A stretch of DNA of 64,000 nucleotides from Forficula auricularia (Eukaryota; Arthropoda; Insecta; Dermaptera; Forficulidae), in assembly GCA_024734495.1 (NCBI GenBank), contig JALMQS010000055.1:14356930-14420929 (forward strand). Direction: 5' to 3'. The notes beneath the pieces are model-generated. The model searched no databases and was not told the origin of the DNA. It saw nothing but the letters and a program-made list of their open reading frames with translations. The position numbers were made by a program, and so were the translations under genes. This document shows positions 53,215 to 63,129 of the stretch, piece by piece (positions within the stretch are counted from its first letter, which is position 1; the number at the start of each line of letters is the position of its first letter).

Positions 53215-55159
53215 TAGAGGCCGGATTTTTATGCATTAAAAACTTCCAAAATATGCCATAAAATATGCAGTTGAAAATGCTGAAATATGCACGTAATATG
53301 CAGTATACGTTGAAATATGCAAAAATATACAAATAAATTTTTTTATGCACTAAAAAATTAAAATTGAAGACAAAAAGACTTTATATTTGAAAGAATGGTA
53401 TGAAAGGAATAAATGATAAAGTATTCAAGGTATAGACATCAAGTGTCAAATATGAACATTTATTACGTAAAAAATTGCACAAAATTCTCATTACATTTAA
53501 AATACTAAAAAATCTTTAAACTCAAAGAAATAATAGGTGCACTTGAATAAAATCAACATAATAAATTTAATAATGTTTCAAAAATGTGATCGAAAAAAAT
53601 ACGGGGGGGGGGGGTAGTTTTATTTAACAGAAAGCGATTGTATTGCTTTTAATTTTTTATATTAACCATCTCTTCCTATTAACGTACAAATAATAAACTA
53701 ATAAAGAAATAATGCAAAATTTGACCGGCTATAATCTGATCCCTACGCTAATTTACACACACTTCCGCACACATACACACACACGAACACTCAATGGCCA
53801 AAATGGGCTATAATTCCCGAATGCCATTAAAAAAAAGAAATAATTAAGAAAGGATCTCAAAATAATTAAAAGTTGATTGTAATTGTGAATAATTTATCTT
53901 TACAAGTATTTTTTAAATTATCTTTAGGATATTATGTCTACGGTCACTTAAAATTGACTTATACGATGAAAAGGAGCGGTCCACATCCACAGATGTAATC
54001 GGGGCAAATTTAAAGGAACTTAAAACCCCCACTTTTACATTGGAAAAAAAGATTGCAAACTTTTCGGTATTTTCGAGTAGAGTATAGTATCTATTCAAGT
54101 CAAAGTACAACTGAATAATAAGAAAAATAAGTGGGTTGTTGTTTTTTTAGCTATGTTTACATCCTTTGTAATCCAACACTACACTCTTGTCGTTGAGGCC
54201 TATTTTTGTTTTCTTCGAATTTATATTTCTTCTTTTTTACTTTACCATACAGTGTATGGTCAAGTATTGTAATCGTGCATGAAAAAAGTGGTTTTTTTCC
54301 TTCTTTTTTTCGAAATATCTCAAAAACGGCTGAAACTATTTCGATTAAAAAAATTGAGCGAAACCAGGGCATTTCGCTCTACAAAAAAGCTCTAAAAAGT
54401 AAACATCGAAAAAATTATATTTTTCGAGATAATAATTTTTTTGTCAAAATGTCTGTTAGCGTTAGTCTGTGCGTTACCAAATTTTGTGGACGAGCTAGCT
54501 CAAAAACTAGTGTGAATATCGAAACCAAATTTCCCACGTAGTTTTGGTACATTGAGATTAAGAGCTGATTAGATTTTGGTGCATATCGACCCAAAAATTA
54601 AAAAAATCTTGGACATTTGACCAAACTCAACCAAATTTTGTATACATAATCAGTAGGACCACAGAAGTCTAAAAATTCAAAAACTAACCGCCCAAAATGG
54701 GGGGAGGGGGTTCAGGGTCAAAAATTAATATCTAGGCCATTTGACCAAACTCAACCAAATTTTGTATACATAATCAGTGGGACCCCAGAAGAGTAAAAAG
54801 CAAAAACTAATCCCCCTCCCCTACATGATTATAAATAATTTTATTAAATACTAAATATAAGTGAGAGGCCAGGTTGTATGGTAAAGTCAAGTGGATGGAC
54901 ACATCAGAACACGTCAGCTTATTTCATTTTTTTATTCTAAAGTTTATTTTAAAATATCTATATTTGGCTCGAAATATGCAATTTTATGTTATATACTTCA
55001 AATATGCAATTTTATACAATATTACTCAAAAATGCAAAAATATGCAGTATAAAATTTAACCCACAGTATCCTAGATGCATGATTCGGATAGATAATTGAT
55101 CTCCTGAATCGTATGTTGCGGCAAACAAAATATGCAATTGCATAAGAATCCGGTCTCTA
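53215..55159 (-). mobile_element. hAT transposon remnant in intron 3
   Basis: The ends TAGAGGCCGGATTTTTATGC and TGCATAAGAATCCGGTCTC-TA are inverted repeats, and GTTATTAT is duplicated exactly on both sides (53,207-53,214 and 55,160-55,167). Subterminal DNA is full of 'aatatgca' repeats. On the minus strand 54,110-53,913 encodes a transposase C-terminus with FKFAPITSVDVDRSFSSYK and ILSDRRHNI, the hAT dimerisation region. The catalytic part is gone. A P-family element (54,236-54,930) is inserted inside. The left end lies 24 bases beyond exon 3. Confidence 0.88.
54236..54930 (-). mobile_element. P-family element nested in the hAT remnant
   Basis: It runs in reverse orientation from ACTTTACCATACAGTGTATGG to 'ggttgtatggtaaagtcaag' and 'acatcagaacacgtcagc'. 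It is a nearly complete copy. Confidence 0.78.
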
Positions 55160-55214
55160 GTTATTATCTTTAGGGAGTTCAGAGGTTTAATTGGTTTCAT
55201 CGCTTATTTTTTAG

Positions 55215-55404
55215 AGATGTATATGTTATTGAACTAAGTGCGGTGCCCAAAAATAATCCTAAGGAACCTTCACCAATTGTAGAAGTTGTTTTAGAAAGAA
55301 TCGGACCGATTGAACGCAGTATCACACTTGTACTCAAAGCAAACAGCCAATATTTGAGATGGAAAGTATCTGCAGTAGGCGAATTTGATGAAATATATTT
55401 GGTG
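55215..55404 (+). CDS. TGFBR3: Betaglycan-like gene, exon 4 (orphan domain)
   Basis: The acceptor ending at 55,214 (TTTTTTAG) and the donor GTAAGG at 55,405 delimit 190 bases. Spliced to exon 3 it reads EDVYVIELSAVPKNNPKEPS, then IVEVVLERIGPIERSITLVL, and ends LRWKVSAVGEFDEIYLV. This closely follows the vertebrate segment with EVHIIEL, a strand pair, LILILKCKKSVNW and a following strand. It is the clearest of the orphan-domain matches and ends in phase 0. A hAT remnant fills most of the intron before it. Confidence 0.78.
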
Positions 55405-55599
55405 GTAAGGAAATTATTATCATTTTTTTAATTAAACTAATTTTTACTAAATAAGTAGAGTATTGTAATGTCATCTTTGAAAATGTACTTTTTGCAGTTG
55501 AATTTAAATCAAATTTACTTTTAACTATCGAATACCGATTGAAACTGAAATATTCTTTTGGGTTGGTCCTCGTATAGATTAGAAAATTTGTTAAAATGT

Positions 55600-55830
55600 T
55601 CTATTTTTATTTACGACGTTTCAGCTTCTATAATTCTGAAACCGGCTTCAAGTGGTAATATATATTAGAAGGATACTAATTTCAAAAGTTCAATGTTAGC
55701 CGAGTTGACTCGTTTTATGTATAGTATACTTAATACTTATATATGTATATCTATTTTCACTTGAAAGCCGTTTTATAATTAGAAGCTGAGAAAAGATGAG
55801 GTCAATAAAAATAGTAAGTTTTGATGCGTT
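55600..55830. mobile_element. F-family inverted repeat with decayed core
   Basis: 'cagcttctataattctgaaa' (left) and 'ttataattagaagctgagaa' (right) pair, about 60 bases per arm. The left arm read on the minus strand ends GAAACGTCG, as in the D family, but the CTGANGA box is not intact. It lies in intron 4. Confidence 0.5.
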
Positions 55831-55839
55831 GGTGGTTTA

Positions 55840-56010
55840 ATTATTTTGCATGAAACCACCTCGATGTAACATTTCTAAATAGAGTAAATAAATAAAAATT
55901 TAAAAATATAAATAAATATTATTTACCTACCAGGTAGGTTTCACAAATAAAAGACTTTCTTTATGAACTCCTGAAGAAGCGGGTACTCCGAAATATATAT
56001 ATAGAGTCAT
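55840..56010 (+). mobile_element. E-family fragment with intact core (E8)
   Basis: An inverted pair 'gtaggtttcacaa' and 'catgaaaccacctc' lies around a TA-rich tract. A hammerhead-like motif follows. It is immediately upstream of the mariner element. Confidence 0.55.
55966..56008 (+). ncRNA. Hammerhead-like motif, E8
   Basis: ACTC (55,967-55,970), CTGAAGA (55,971-55,977), a weak stem II, GAAA (55,990-55,993), AT-repeat stem III, then GAGT (56,004-56,007) pairing with ACTC. It is in the sense orientation in intron 4. Confidence 0.5.
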
Positions 56011-56087
56011 GCTAATAAGCTTTTTGTGGCCAATTGGGAAAAAAACCTTCAACAATCATATCAAATCGCGCTTTATTTTGATTACTA

Positions 56088-56983
56088 GGTGTGCCGGTTA
56101 ATAATGTCCTTTTTTCGGCATGAGGAAAACACAAATTTTTTCAGAACTGGCAAAAGTGGTTTATTCAAAGTATGCACCATCGGATTCTACACATTTTGAC
56201 CAACGATCCGGCAAATTGTGTATCCCCTCCCAGTAGAATTTCTCCCCTTTCGAGGCGAGCCAAGATTCGAGCCATTTTGCCACTTCTTCGTAATTAGCGA
56301 AGTGCTGGTCAGCCAATCCGTGTGCCATTGACCTAAAGAGGTGGTAATCCGATGGAGCGAGGTCTGGAGAGTAGGGCGGGTGGGGTAGGGCCTCCCATTC
56401 GAGCGCTTTGATGGTTTCTTTCGTCGATTTGGCGGTGTTCGACGAAGCGTTGTCGTGGAGCAAAATGACACGTCCATGTCTTCGAGCACATTGCGACCGT
56501 TTTTCGATCAATGCATGATTCAAATTGATCAATTGTTGTCTGTAGCGCATTCCTTGCGATTGGCGCGGATCTTCTGCCAGCAAGTCCTCCAGGTCAGCAT
56601 CCTCAAACTTTTTCGGCTGTCCAGGCCGCTCCTTGTCGTTCACATCAAAATAACCACTTCGAAACCGTCCAAACCAACGTTGGCAGATTTTTTCAGATGG
56701 AGCATGGTCCCCATAAGCTCCCCCGAGAATACGAGCCGTTTCCGCAGCCGATTTCTTCATTAAAAAATAGTGCAACATCACCTCCCGCAAATGCTCTTTT
56801 TCGGCACAAAATCCGCCATGTTTACAAGCCAATATCTCATACACAAATGAACCGAATGTTGACATGTTATATGCCGTTTGAAAGGTGATTACCAACACTA
56901 TAAAAAAATATTTGGATGAGTTTGGTGGAAAAATACCGAAATGCCATCTGTTAGAAAAAAGGGACATTATTAACCGGCACACC
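56088..56983 (-). mobile_element. Internally deleted mariner element
   Basis: The terminal repeats begin GGTGTGCCGGTTAATAATGT at both ends and TA is duplicated on each side (56,086-56,087 and 56,984-56,985). The length is 896 bases against about 1.3 kb for full mariners. The coding strand is minus. It is inserted in intron 4 of the betaglycan-like gene, antisense to it. Confidence 0.95.
56161..56865 (-). pseudogene. Mariner transposase with in-frame internal deletion
   Basis: A 234-codon frame starts MSTFGSFVYE. The N-terminal DNA-binding region is present (LMKKSAAETARILGGAYG, ICQRWFGRFRSGYFDV, ERPGQPKKFEDADLEDLL). The sequence then jumps from EDPRQSQ directly to RYRQQLINLNHAL, skipping about 130 residues that normally include the first catalytic aspartate. 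The second (LLHDNA) and third (YSPDLAPSDYHLF) are kept with 34 residues between them, the mariner D34D spacing. The frame stays open across the deletion, but the protein cannot be catalytic. Similarity is greatest to the mauritiana-type subfamily. It might still bind the terminal repeats. Confidence 0.93.
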
Positions 56984-57445
56984 TAGTAGATCTTCACATT
57001 AGAAATAAGCAGTCTAGGAATTTTAAGGGAAATAACTCAACGAACAAAGCATCAAGTCTAAAAGTAAATCATAGCAATTTTGGAAGTATTGGAAAGCTTT
57101 TATAGGTAGAATGCAAGTGTTTAACAAAGATACCTTTTTTGTGATCTCCAAAGTCTAAAAATATTCTTGAAAGAATCTTATAAGGATCAAATGGAGTTTC
57201 ACTTAAGCTATAGTTATTTTTTTTAATTGTTCTTTAAATATTAAAATATAAAGCGTTTTTATAAGATACGATTAATGTCAAAAAAATTTAAATATCTTTA
57301 TCACTAATTCTCAACTGTTAAAATGGTGATATGCCAAGGGCATCAAAGTAATCTTAGTTTTATTTTATTATATCTACATTATAAATACATAAATAGTTTG
57401 AAATATGTTGTTGAATAATTCGATTATTTGTTTAATGTTTTTAAG

Positions 57446-57638
57446 AGTGATCATTCTGAGAATATTATCCATAATATGTTCTCTAATACTCTGAAAGGAG
57501 TTTTTGTACGGCCAATGGCTTTACCAAGACGACTCGATGCTTTACTTATCTCTATGGTGGAGAATTTCGGACCTCCAACGCTCTATGTTAGAACAACTGG
57601 ATTGGTTGATCGCATCAAATTACTTGTTGGAACAGAAG
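57446..57638 (+). CDS. TGFBR3: Betaglycan-like gene, exon 5 (orphan domain end)
   Basis: The acceptor GTTTTTAAG ends at 57,445 and the donor GTAAGC starts at 57,639. In phase 0 it reads SDHSENIIHNMFSNTLKGVF, then ALPRRLDALLISMVENFGPP and TLYVRTTGLVDRIKLLVGTE, ending in phase 1. The helix followed by 'NFGPPTLYVRTT...DRIKLLV' matches the end of the second orphan subdomain of betaglycan (WALDNGYSPITSYT...NRFHLRL). The acceptor has an unusually weak pyrimidine tract (ttaatgtttttaag), so the exact start could shift by a few codons. Confidence 0.68.
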
Positions 57639-57659
57639 GTAAGCAAATAGGTCAAATTC

Positions 57660-58590
57660 TTCTCCGGGTATCCCCATAGAAAAACCTTTTTTAATATTCA
57701 TTTTATAAGGAAAAGTTATTATTTAAAAGGGAATTAATTCTCTTGCGAATAAATTATTAATATTATTATTTTTTATATCTACACTCTGACTATTTGGCTT
57801 TTGTTGGGTCATCCTGCGATTTGTTATTTTAGTTGAAATTTAATTTTTTTTTTATTTAAAATTTAGAGTAAAGCACAAGTGTGAGACCCCGAAATGATAA
57901 ATCCGCCCTCGCACAACATGCGAATAGCCACGAACATGTGTATGGTTTTTGATTAGGTGAAAATCCATGGATTTGAGAAAAATAAAAGAACCAGACCAAA
58001 TGCGAGCCCCAACGCATGATTTAGGGTTCCTTACTTATAACTTTCAAAATACCTGACCGGATTACTCTAATCCCAGGCGTGTTCTTCTTTATTTAATGGA
58101 ACTGGTTGTCTAGGGTGTATTCGTAATAAAAGGTACTTCAACTTGGTTTAAACAATATATTTAATAAGATAGAAAGTATAACTTTTATGTATAGGTTAAA
58201 TAAGAATTAAGATTCGTTGTTAGAGAGATCGTAATGCGTGTTCGTGTGACTGCTTGTTGTCCGTATGATCGTCAGATTGCAAGTATCGTCATTGACTGAA
58301 TGCCAGTCTGTTTGCTCGGGAGTGCAGCTATCGCTCCCGTAGACATCATTTCATAAGGGTAGTGGGAGAACACATTATGTGACAAATATTATCAATACGG
58401 ATAGAATTCAAACAGGCACCTAGGGGATGTGGAATTCCATCTCATTCACGCCTCACTTACTCAAGATTCAAACAATGATCTTTGTGTACTGAAAAGAATG
58501 AAATACCTATGCAAAGGTTCTTGTGTTGGCTGAAAGGGTCTTCAGTTGACCAACGCATTGTTTGGCAGATGAGCGCGATTAAAAATGTCT
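57660..58590. other. Intron 5 sequence with an unassigned repeat-like block
   Basis: 57,880-58,450 is less AT-rich and contains a hairpin CGGGAGTGCAGCTATCGCTC-CCG. It could be an LTR or part of the downstream LINE's insertion site, but no terminal repeats or target duplication could be shown. Confidence 0.35.
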
Positions 58591-60099
58591 ATTATAATAT
58601 TTCAGCAGAAATAGCAGCAGAATTATTGAAGAGTGGGGGTAAAGAGCTGTGCAAGATGATACACGTATTATTATTAAAAGTCTGGAAGGAAGAGAAAATT
58701 CCGGCAGAATGGCATGACGCTATTATTGTTCCTATACACAAAAAAGGAAATATAAAAAGGTGTGAAAACTTCAGAGGAATATCAATCTTACCAACAGCTT
58801 ATAAGATATTAAGTTATATCTTACTAAAACGTCTGACTCCGTTTGCTGAAGAATGCCTTGGGGATTACCAATGCGGCTTTCGTAAAGGAAGATCTACAAC
58901 TGACCAAGTATTTAATATAAGACAAATAATGGAAAAACGATGGGAATTTGCGCTCGATACTTTCCACCTTTTCATCGATTTCAAGCAGGCATATGATAGC
59001 GTGCATAGGGAGAGCCTGTGGAATATTATGAACGAGTTTGGATTCCCTCATAAACTAATAAAGTTGGTCAGGGCCTGTGTGGAAAACTCAAGAGCCTATA
59101 TTAAGGTAGAGGATAGGTATTCGGAGCCATTTAGCATCAAAACAGGACTACGACAAGGAGATGCAATATCACCCCTGCTTTTCAACCTTATTCTGGAAAA
59201 AGTTATAAGAATTTTAGATGAAGGGAGAGAAGGAATACCACTGAATGGTCTGCATAAAGTATTTGCATATGCGGATGATATTGCGATTGTAGCGAATAGA
59301 GAAGAAGGTTTGGTGGACATGCATGATAAAATCAAATACATGGGCCTAAGAGTTGGTCTTAAAATAAATGCTGAAAAGACCAAAGCAATGAAAGTATCAA
59401 GACATAGCAACAACGACAACAATAGCTTGAGATGTGAGGATGCCAGATACGAGTATGCTGATGATTTTGCTTATTTAGGGACTCTTATAACAACAAAGAA
59501 TGAAGTAGGCAAGGAAATTCAGACTCGAATAATGAAAGGAAACCGTTGTGCGGCAGCCTTAAATAGCCTGCTCAAAAATAAAAACCTCTCAAGAAAACTT
59601 AAAATTAAAATCTACAACGCCATTATTCGACCGGTGGTGCTCTATGGGTGTGAGACATGGACCATGACCCTATCTGATCAGAAAAATCTAATGTCCTTCG
59701 AAAACAAGATCTTGAAGAGAATAAGTGGAATGATTAGAGATAGTGTTACCGGCGAATGGAGGTTTAGAAGTGCAAGGGAAGTGAGAGAATTAACAGGGCA
59801 GCCTTACATCACGAGCTGTATAAGATCACGAAGGCTAGCTTGGGTGGGACATGTGGTGCGTGCTGATGAAGATCGAGCTATCAGCAGGATCTACGAAGCA
59901 AAACCGATAGGAAGAAGACCACCAGGTAGACCACGGCAAAGATGGATGGACAATATAACCAGAGATCTTGAAGAGTTGGGTGCTCAAGGAAATTGGAACT
60001 CTATAGCAAGGGATAGGACAAAATGGCGAGGCATTATAGAGGAGGCTAAAACATTGGAAATGTTGTTCGGCCACAGGAAGTAAGTAAGTAAGTAAGTAT
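58590..60099 (+). mobile_element. RTE-type LINE with intact reverse transcriptase, 5'-truncated
   Basis: The open frame runs to 60,083 with no stop. It starts in the RT fingers (AEIAAELLKSGGKELCKMIH) and continues with WHDAIIVPIHKKGNIKRCEN, FRGISILPTAYKILS, GFRKGRSTTDQVFNIRQIME, FLFIDFKQAYDS-type palm (FIDFKQAYDSVHR), GLRQGDAISPLLFNLILE, the catalytic FAYADDIAIVA, then thumb and C-terminal blocks (LYGCETWTM, LAWVGHVVRADEDR, GRRPPGRPRQRW). The APE endonuclease is missing. The (TAAG)n tail at 60,080-60,099 is typical of RTE elements. The unbroken frame points to a young insertion, in intron 5, sense orientation. Confidence 0.92.
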
Positions 60100-60261
60100 T
60101 ATAATATTTCAACTCTACACCTGATATATCAAATTCGAACTTATTTGCCCTTGATAACAAGAGAATATGGAAATTATTCATAATTTTAAGTCAAACCATA
60201 CTATATATATTTATCTAGATTAATTTGTAACAACGCTTAGAGAAATTTCTCTAAAAAAATT

Positions 60262-60338
60262 ACCCTCTTGCCTAGAATCGAACCGACGAACTCTTGAACT
60301 ATGGTAATCAACTCTAACCACTAGACCAATGTCACATT
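60262..60338 (-). repeat. tRNA-like sequence (pseudo-tRNA or SINE head)
   Basis: The minus strand contains a box-A-like TTGGTCTAGTGGTTAGAG and box-B-like GTCGGTTCGATTCTAGG at tRNA spacing. The acceptor stem does not pair and the anticodon arm is irregular, so I read it as a decayed tRNA or a tRNA-derived SINE. Confidence 0.5.
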
Positions 60339-60339
60339 A

Positions 60340-61360
60340 ATATTTATATCTTGATTTCTGTTACTAAAACTATATATTTTTGATTTGGACTTTGTGTCGA
60401 GATAATATTGTATTCATTTGAACTCGAATGAAAATAAAAAACACCAATAGATTTTAAATTAAGAAACATTAAATATATATTAATTAATGAGGCAAATTTG
60501 AAATATAATTCTCAGCTCGGATTTTAAAGTGATGGCTCCAATCGATTTTCATTAACCAGGCAAATTTGAAATATATATATTCGAATTTTGAAATGAAAGA
60601 CTCCAATTCATTTTAAATTAAGAAACATTAAATATATTGATAATTGTTCCTCCCCCCCCCTCGCCACTCAAAAATTAAAGATGCGAAACTTTTAAGAGAC
60701 GATGTATTTTCGGTAGTTTACGGGTATACATTTGGAGAATGGTTTTTAAAGAAGAATAAAAATTTTGGACCGAGACGCTGCCCGCCGCTGCAGCGTCAGT
60801 AATAGTCCAATTTCACTTTTTAAAAGTCTAAAAAGATAATTAAATAATTAAAGTCACACAAAAGCGTCAGAGTATCGTGACCTAACCCAGAATTTTGTCA
60901 ATTCGAATATTAGGATTTCATATAAAACGAAATTTTAATAAAACGAAACTACCGTATTATAAGAGGTCTTCTAATATTTATTTTCTGATTTAAAAAACCA
61001 ATCATTCTTATCCTAGATTTTTCTGAAATATGCACATCCTCGGCTTTTACGTGATATGGTAACATAATTCATAATTATACATAACAATGCTTAAAAGCCA
61101 ACCAAGGCTTAGCAAAATAATTTCACCAAAAAGTGAAATCAATAAATATATAGATGGACATGTAAAATAAAAAATATTAGTTTTAATTGAAGTTACTATA
61201 TTCTCGGCTCGTTTAATAATTTGATGATATTAAACTTTCTAGCACATTAGATCTCACTACTTTTTTGGACAAACGGTTTTTATTAATTGAACTTGGCTTT
61301 TTTAACACATGTGAAGTTGGATGAAAAGGGAGGAGAGAGATCCAATCGATTTGATTGGGA
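60340..61360. other. AT-rich intron 5 sequence
   Basis: No gene is seen. A short direct repeat ('ttttaaattaagaaacatta' near 60,453 and 60,610) and a C tract (60,651-60,660) are the only landmarks. Confidence 0.4.
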
Positions 61361-61364
61361 AATA

Positions 61365-61560
61365 ATGGAATTAAAATAATTATCGGAAAAAGAGGTTTTT
61401 TTATCTAATTAGATTTTTCCTCTTATTAAAAACAAGGACTAAAGATAAATAAGGACACTCGATGGTGGAGAAGTTATCTCCGAAATCGAAGCAAAATACA
61501 ATGTATACATTATTAATGTAAAATAATTGGTTTAATAAAATTTATAAAATTTATTTAACA
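61365..61560. repeat. L-family repeat, inverted relative to 51.8-52.1 kb
   Basis: 'cgatggtggagaagttatct' and flanks are the complement of the two tandem copies at 51.8-52.1 kb. It contains a GGAGA/TCTCC hairpin followed by GAAAT. It could be a far-decayed hammerhead relative. Confidence 0.55.
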
Positions 61561-61569
61561 CATGTATTT

Positions 61570-61940
61570 TGGTTCGGGGGGGACATTAACCATGCCCTTC
61601 TTGGGTGTGGGTTGTCTCGACGAAAAATAGACTGATTTTATGACATGGTTCGGGGAAAGATCCAGTTCCCTACAAATGCGCAGATATTACTTGCCTGCAT
61701 ATCCGAAGGGGGAGAACTAGGGAAGCTGGTTCTTCAATTCCTTATATCACTGGGCTGTGATATTTTTTGATGAGTTTTTAGGTTGCTATTTATTTTTTTA
61801 TTTTATTTTTATTTTTTATTTTATTTTTTTTTTTTTTTTTTTAAATTTGTTGTTTTGTTTTTTGTAGAGTTAATGTGAATATATTGGCTGGCAAAATGGG
61901 TTTGTGCCCGATGCCAATAAATAATATAAAAAAAAAATTT
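61570..61940 (+). mobile_element. LINE 3' end (untranslated part)
   Basis: It ends in 'gggtttgtgcccgatgcca' and 'aataaataatataaaaaaaa', a common insect LINE terminus and tail. The T-rich tract at 61,795-61,845 is internal. No protein-coding part is recognised. Confidence 0.45.
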
Positions 61941-62128
61941 GTTGGGATTATCTTGTCTTGAGTAGCTGCCATAATTCTGTTTTCAAAATAAGCAGAAATT
62001 TTTAAGTATAATAGTTTTTTCTTATAAAATGAATATTAAATAAGTTTTCTCCTTTGTTTAACTTGACGCTCCTAAACTTTGTATATTGTAATACTTTTTT
62101 TGATTTAATGTTTATTTTTCATTTATAG

Positions 62129-62367
62129 AAATGCAATTGACACCGATTTTGCTCCGAGAAAGAATGGAAATACTTTGTACTCGCACAAAAATACGTGTAA
62201 CGTTTCCGTTATGGCTTCATAAGGCTGTCGGTTCTCCTAAAGTGAGCCTGAAAGACCCATCCTGTGCAGCTGTGGAAAAAGGATCGCAACTTCTTTTGGA
62301 AGGCCAAGCTAGTGCTTGTGATAGTTTGCTTGAAAATGATGGACGAACAACCACTATTAAGAATCAG
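62129..62367 (+). CDS. TGFBR3: Betaglycan-like gene, exon 6 (start of ZP domain)
   Basis: The acceptor CATTTATAG ends at 62,128 and the donor GTAGTT starts at 62,368. Joined in phase 1 to exon 5 it reads EMQLTPILLRERMEILCTRT, then KIRVTFPLWLHKA, VSLKDPSCAAVEKGSQLLLE and ACDSLLENDGRTTTIKNQ. The pattern Cys, strand, V-x-L-x-DPSC, then E...C and DGRTTxxxN matches the ZP-N half of betaglycan (LLDPTC, LESPLNGC, YYNS). It ends in phase 0. The remaining ZP domain, transmembrane segment and cytoplasmic tail would lie beyond the window. Confidence 0.75.
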
Positions 62368-63120
62368 GTAGTTTGTTCTTACATGCTTTTATCACCTTCT
62401 GTTGAATCGTCAAATTTTGGATGGCATTTTTGGAATAATTCTATCCAAACAAGTTAGTCGAAATTTTGCAAACACATCTATTTCTGATGTCAACATAATA
62501 TTCTATCAAAATTTAGTCGACCCTATCCAAAATTCAGGCACCACCGTTGTCTAGTTTTTTGAGTAGTCAAAAAGTCCAAGTTTTGTACACATGTGTATGA
62601 ATATATATATATAAGTACATATATATTAGGATGGTCCTTATTTTGGGTATTTTCTAATTTTTCCGCTGACAGAATAAATAAAAAAAAAGCATGTGAGCCT
62701 CATCCACATAATCTCAAGGGGGAAGTGAAAGTTAAATTTTAAAAGCCAGAAATTGTTCATGACAAATAAAATTTATTAAAATTAGAAAATTTAAATTATA
62801 AATTTAAAATTAGGGCTTGTCTCTCATTTCCCCTATATTGAGTCATTTCACCTTTATTGTAACTAAAAAATTCAAACAGATATGTCACTAAAGAAGTTTC
62901 ACTTCAAAAATATCCCCTAAGTTTCAAGTCTTTATCTCAATTTTAACCTTTGCCGAACAGCAATGCAAGTTTCTCATCTAAATAACTATGGGGCTTTTGG
63001 CATTGAAAGATCAATTTTTTTTTATTCCGGCCAAAAAATTATTCAAAAAAAATTGAAACTCTGTAGATTTTATCTTTATAATCGTAGCTATCACAAAATC
63101 CGGAGCGAACACCTTAGGCA
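62368..63120. other. AT-rich intron 6 sequence
   Basis: No further exon of the betaglycan-like gene could be supported here. No element family is recognised. Confidence 0.4.
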
Positions 63121-63129
63121 AATAAGCGT

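Noticed and set aside
57880..58450. Solo LTR
   Set aside because: There is a TG...CA-like outline, but no terminal repeat pair or target duplication could be found.
47893..60338. Two functional tRNA genes
   Set aside because: Boxes A and B are present, but anticodon arms or acceptor stems do not fold properly, so they are listed only as tRNA-like repeats.
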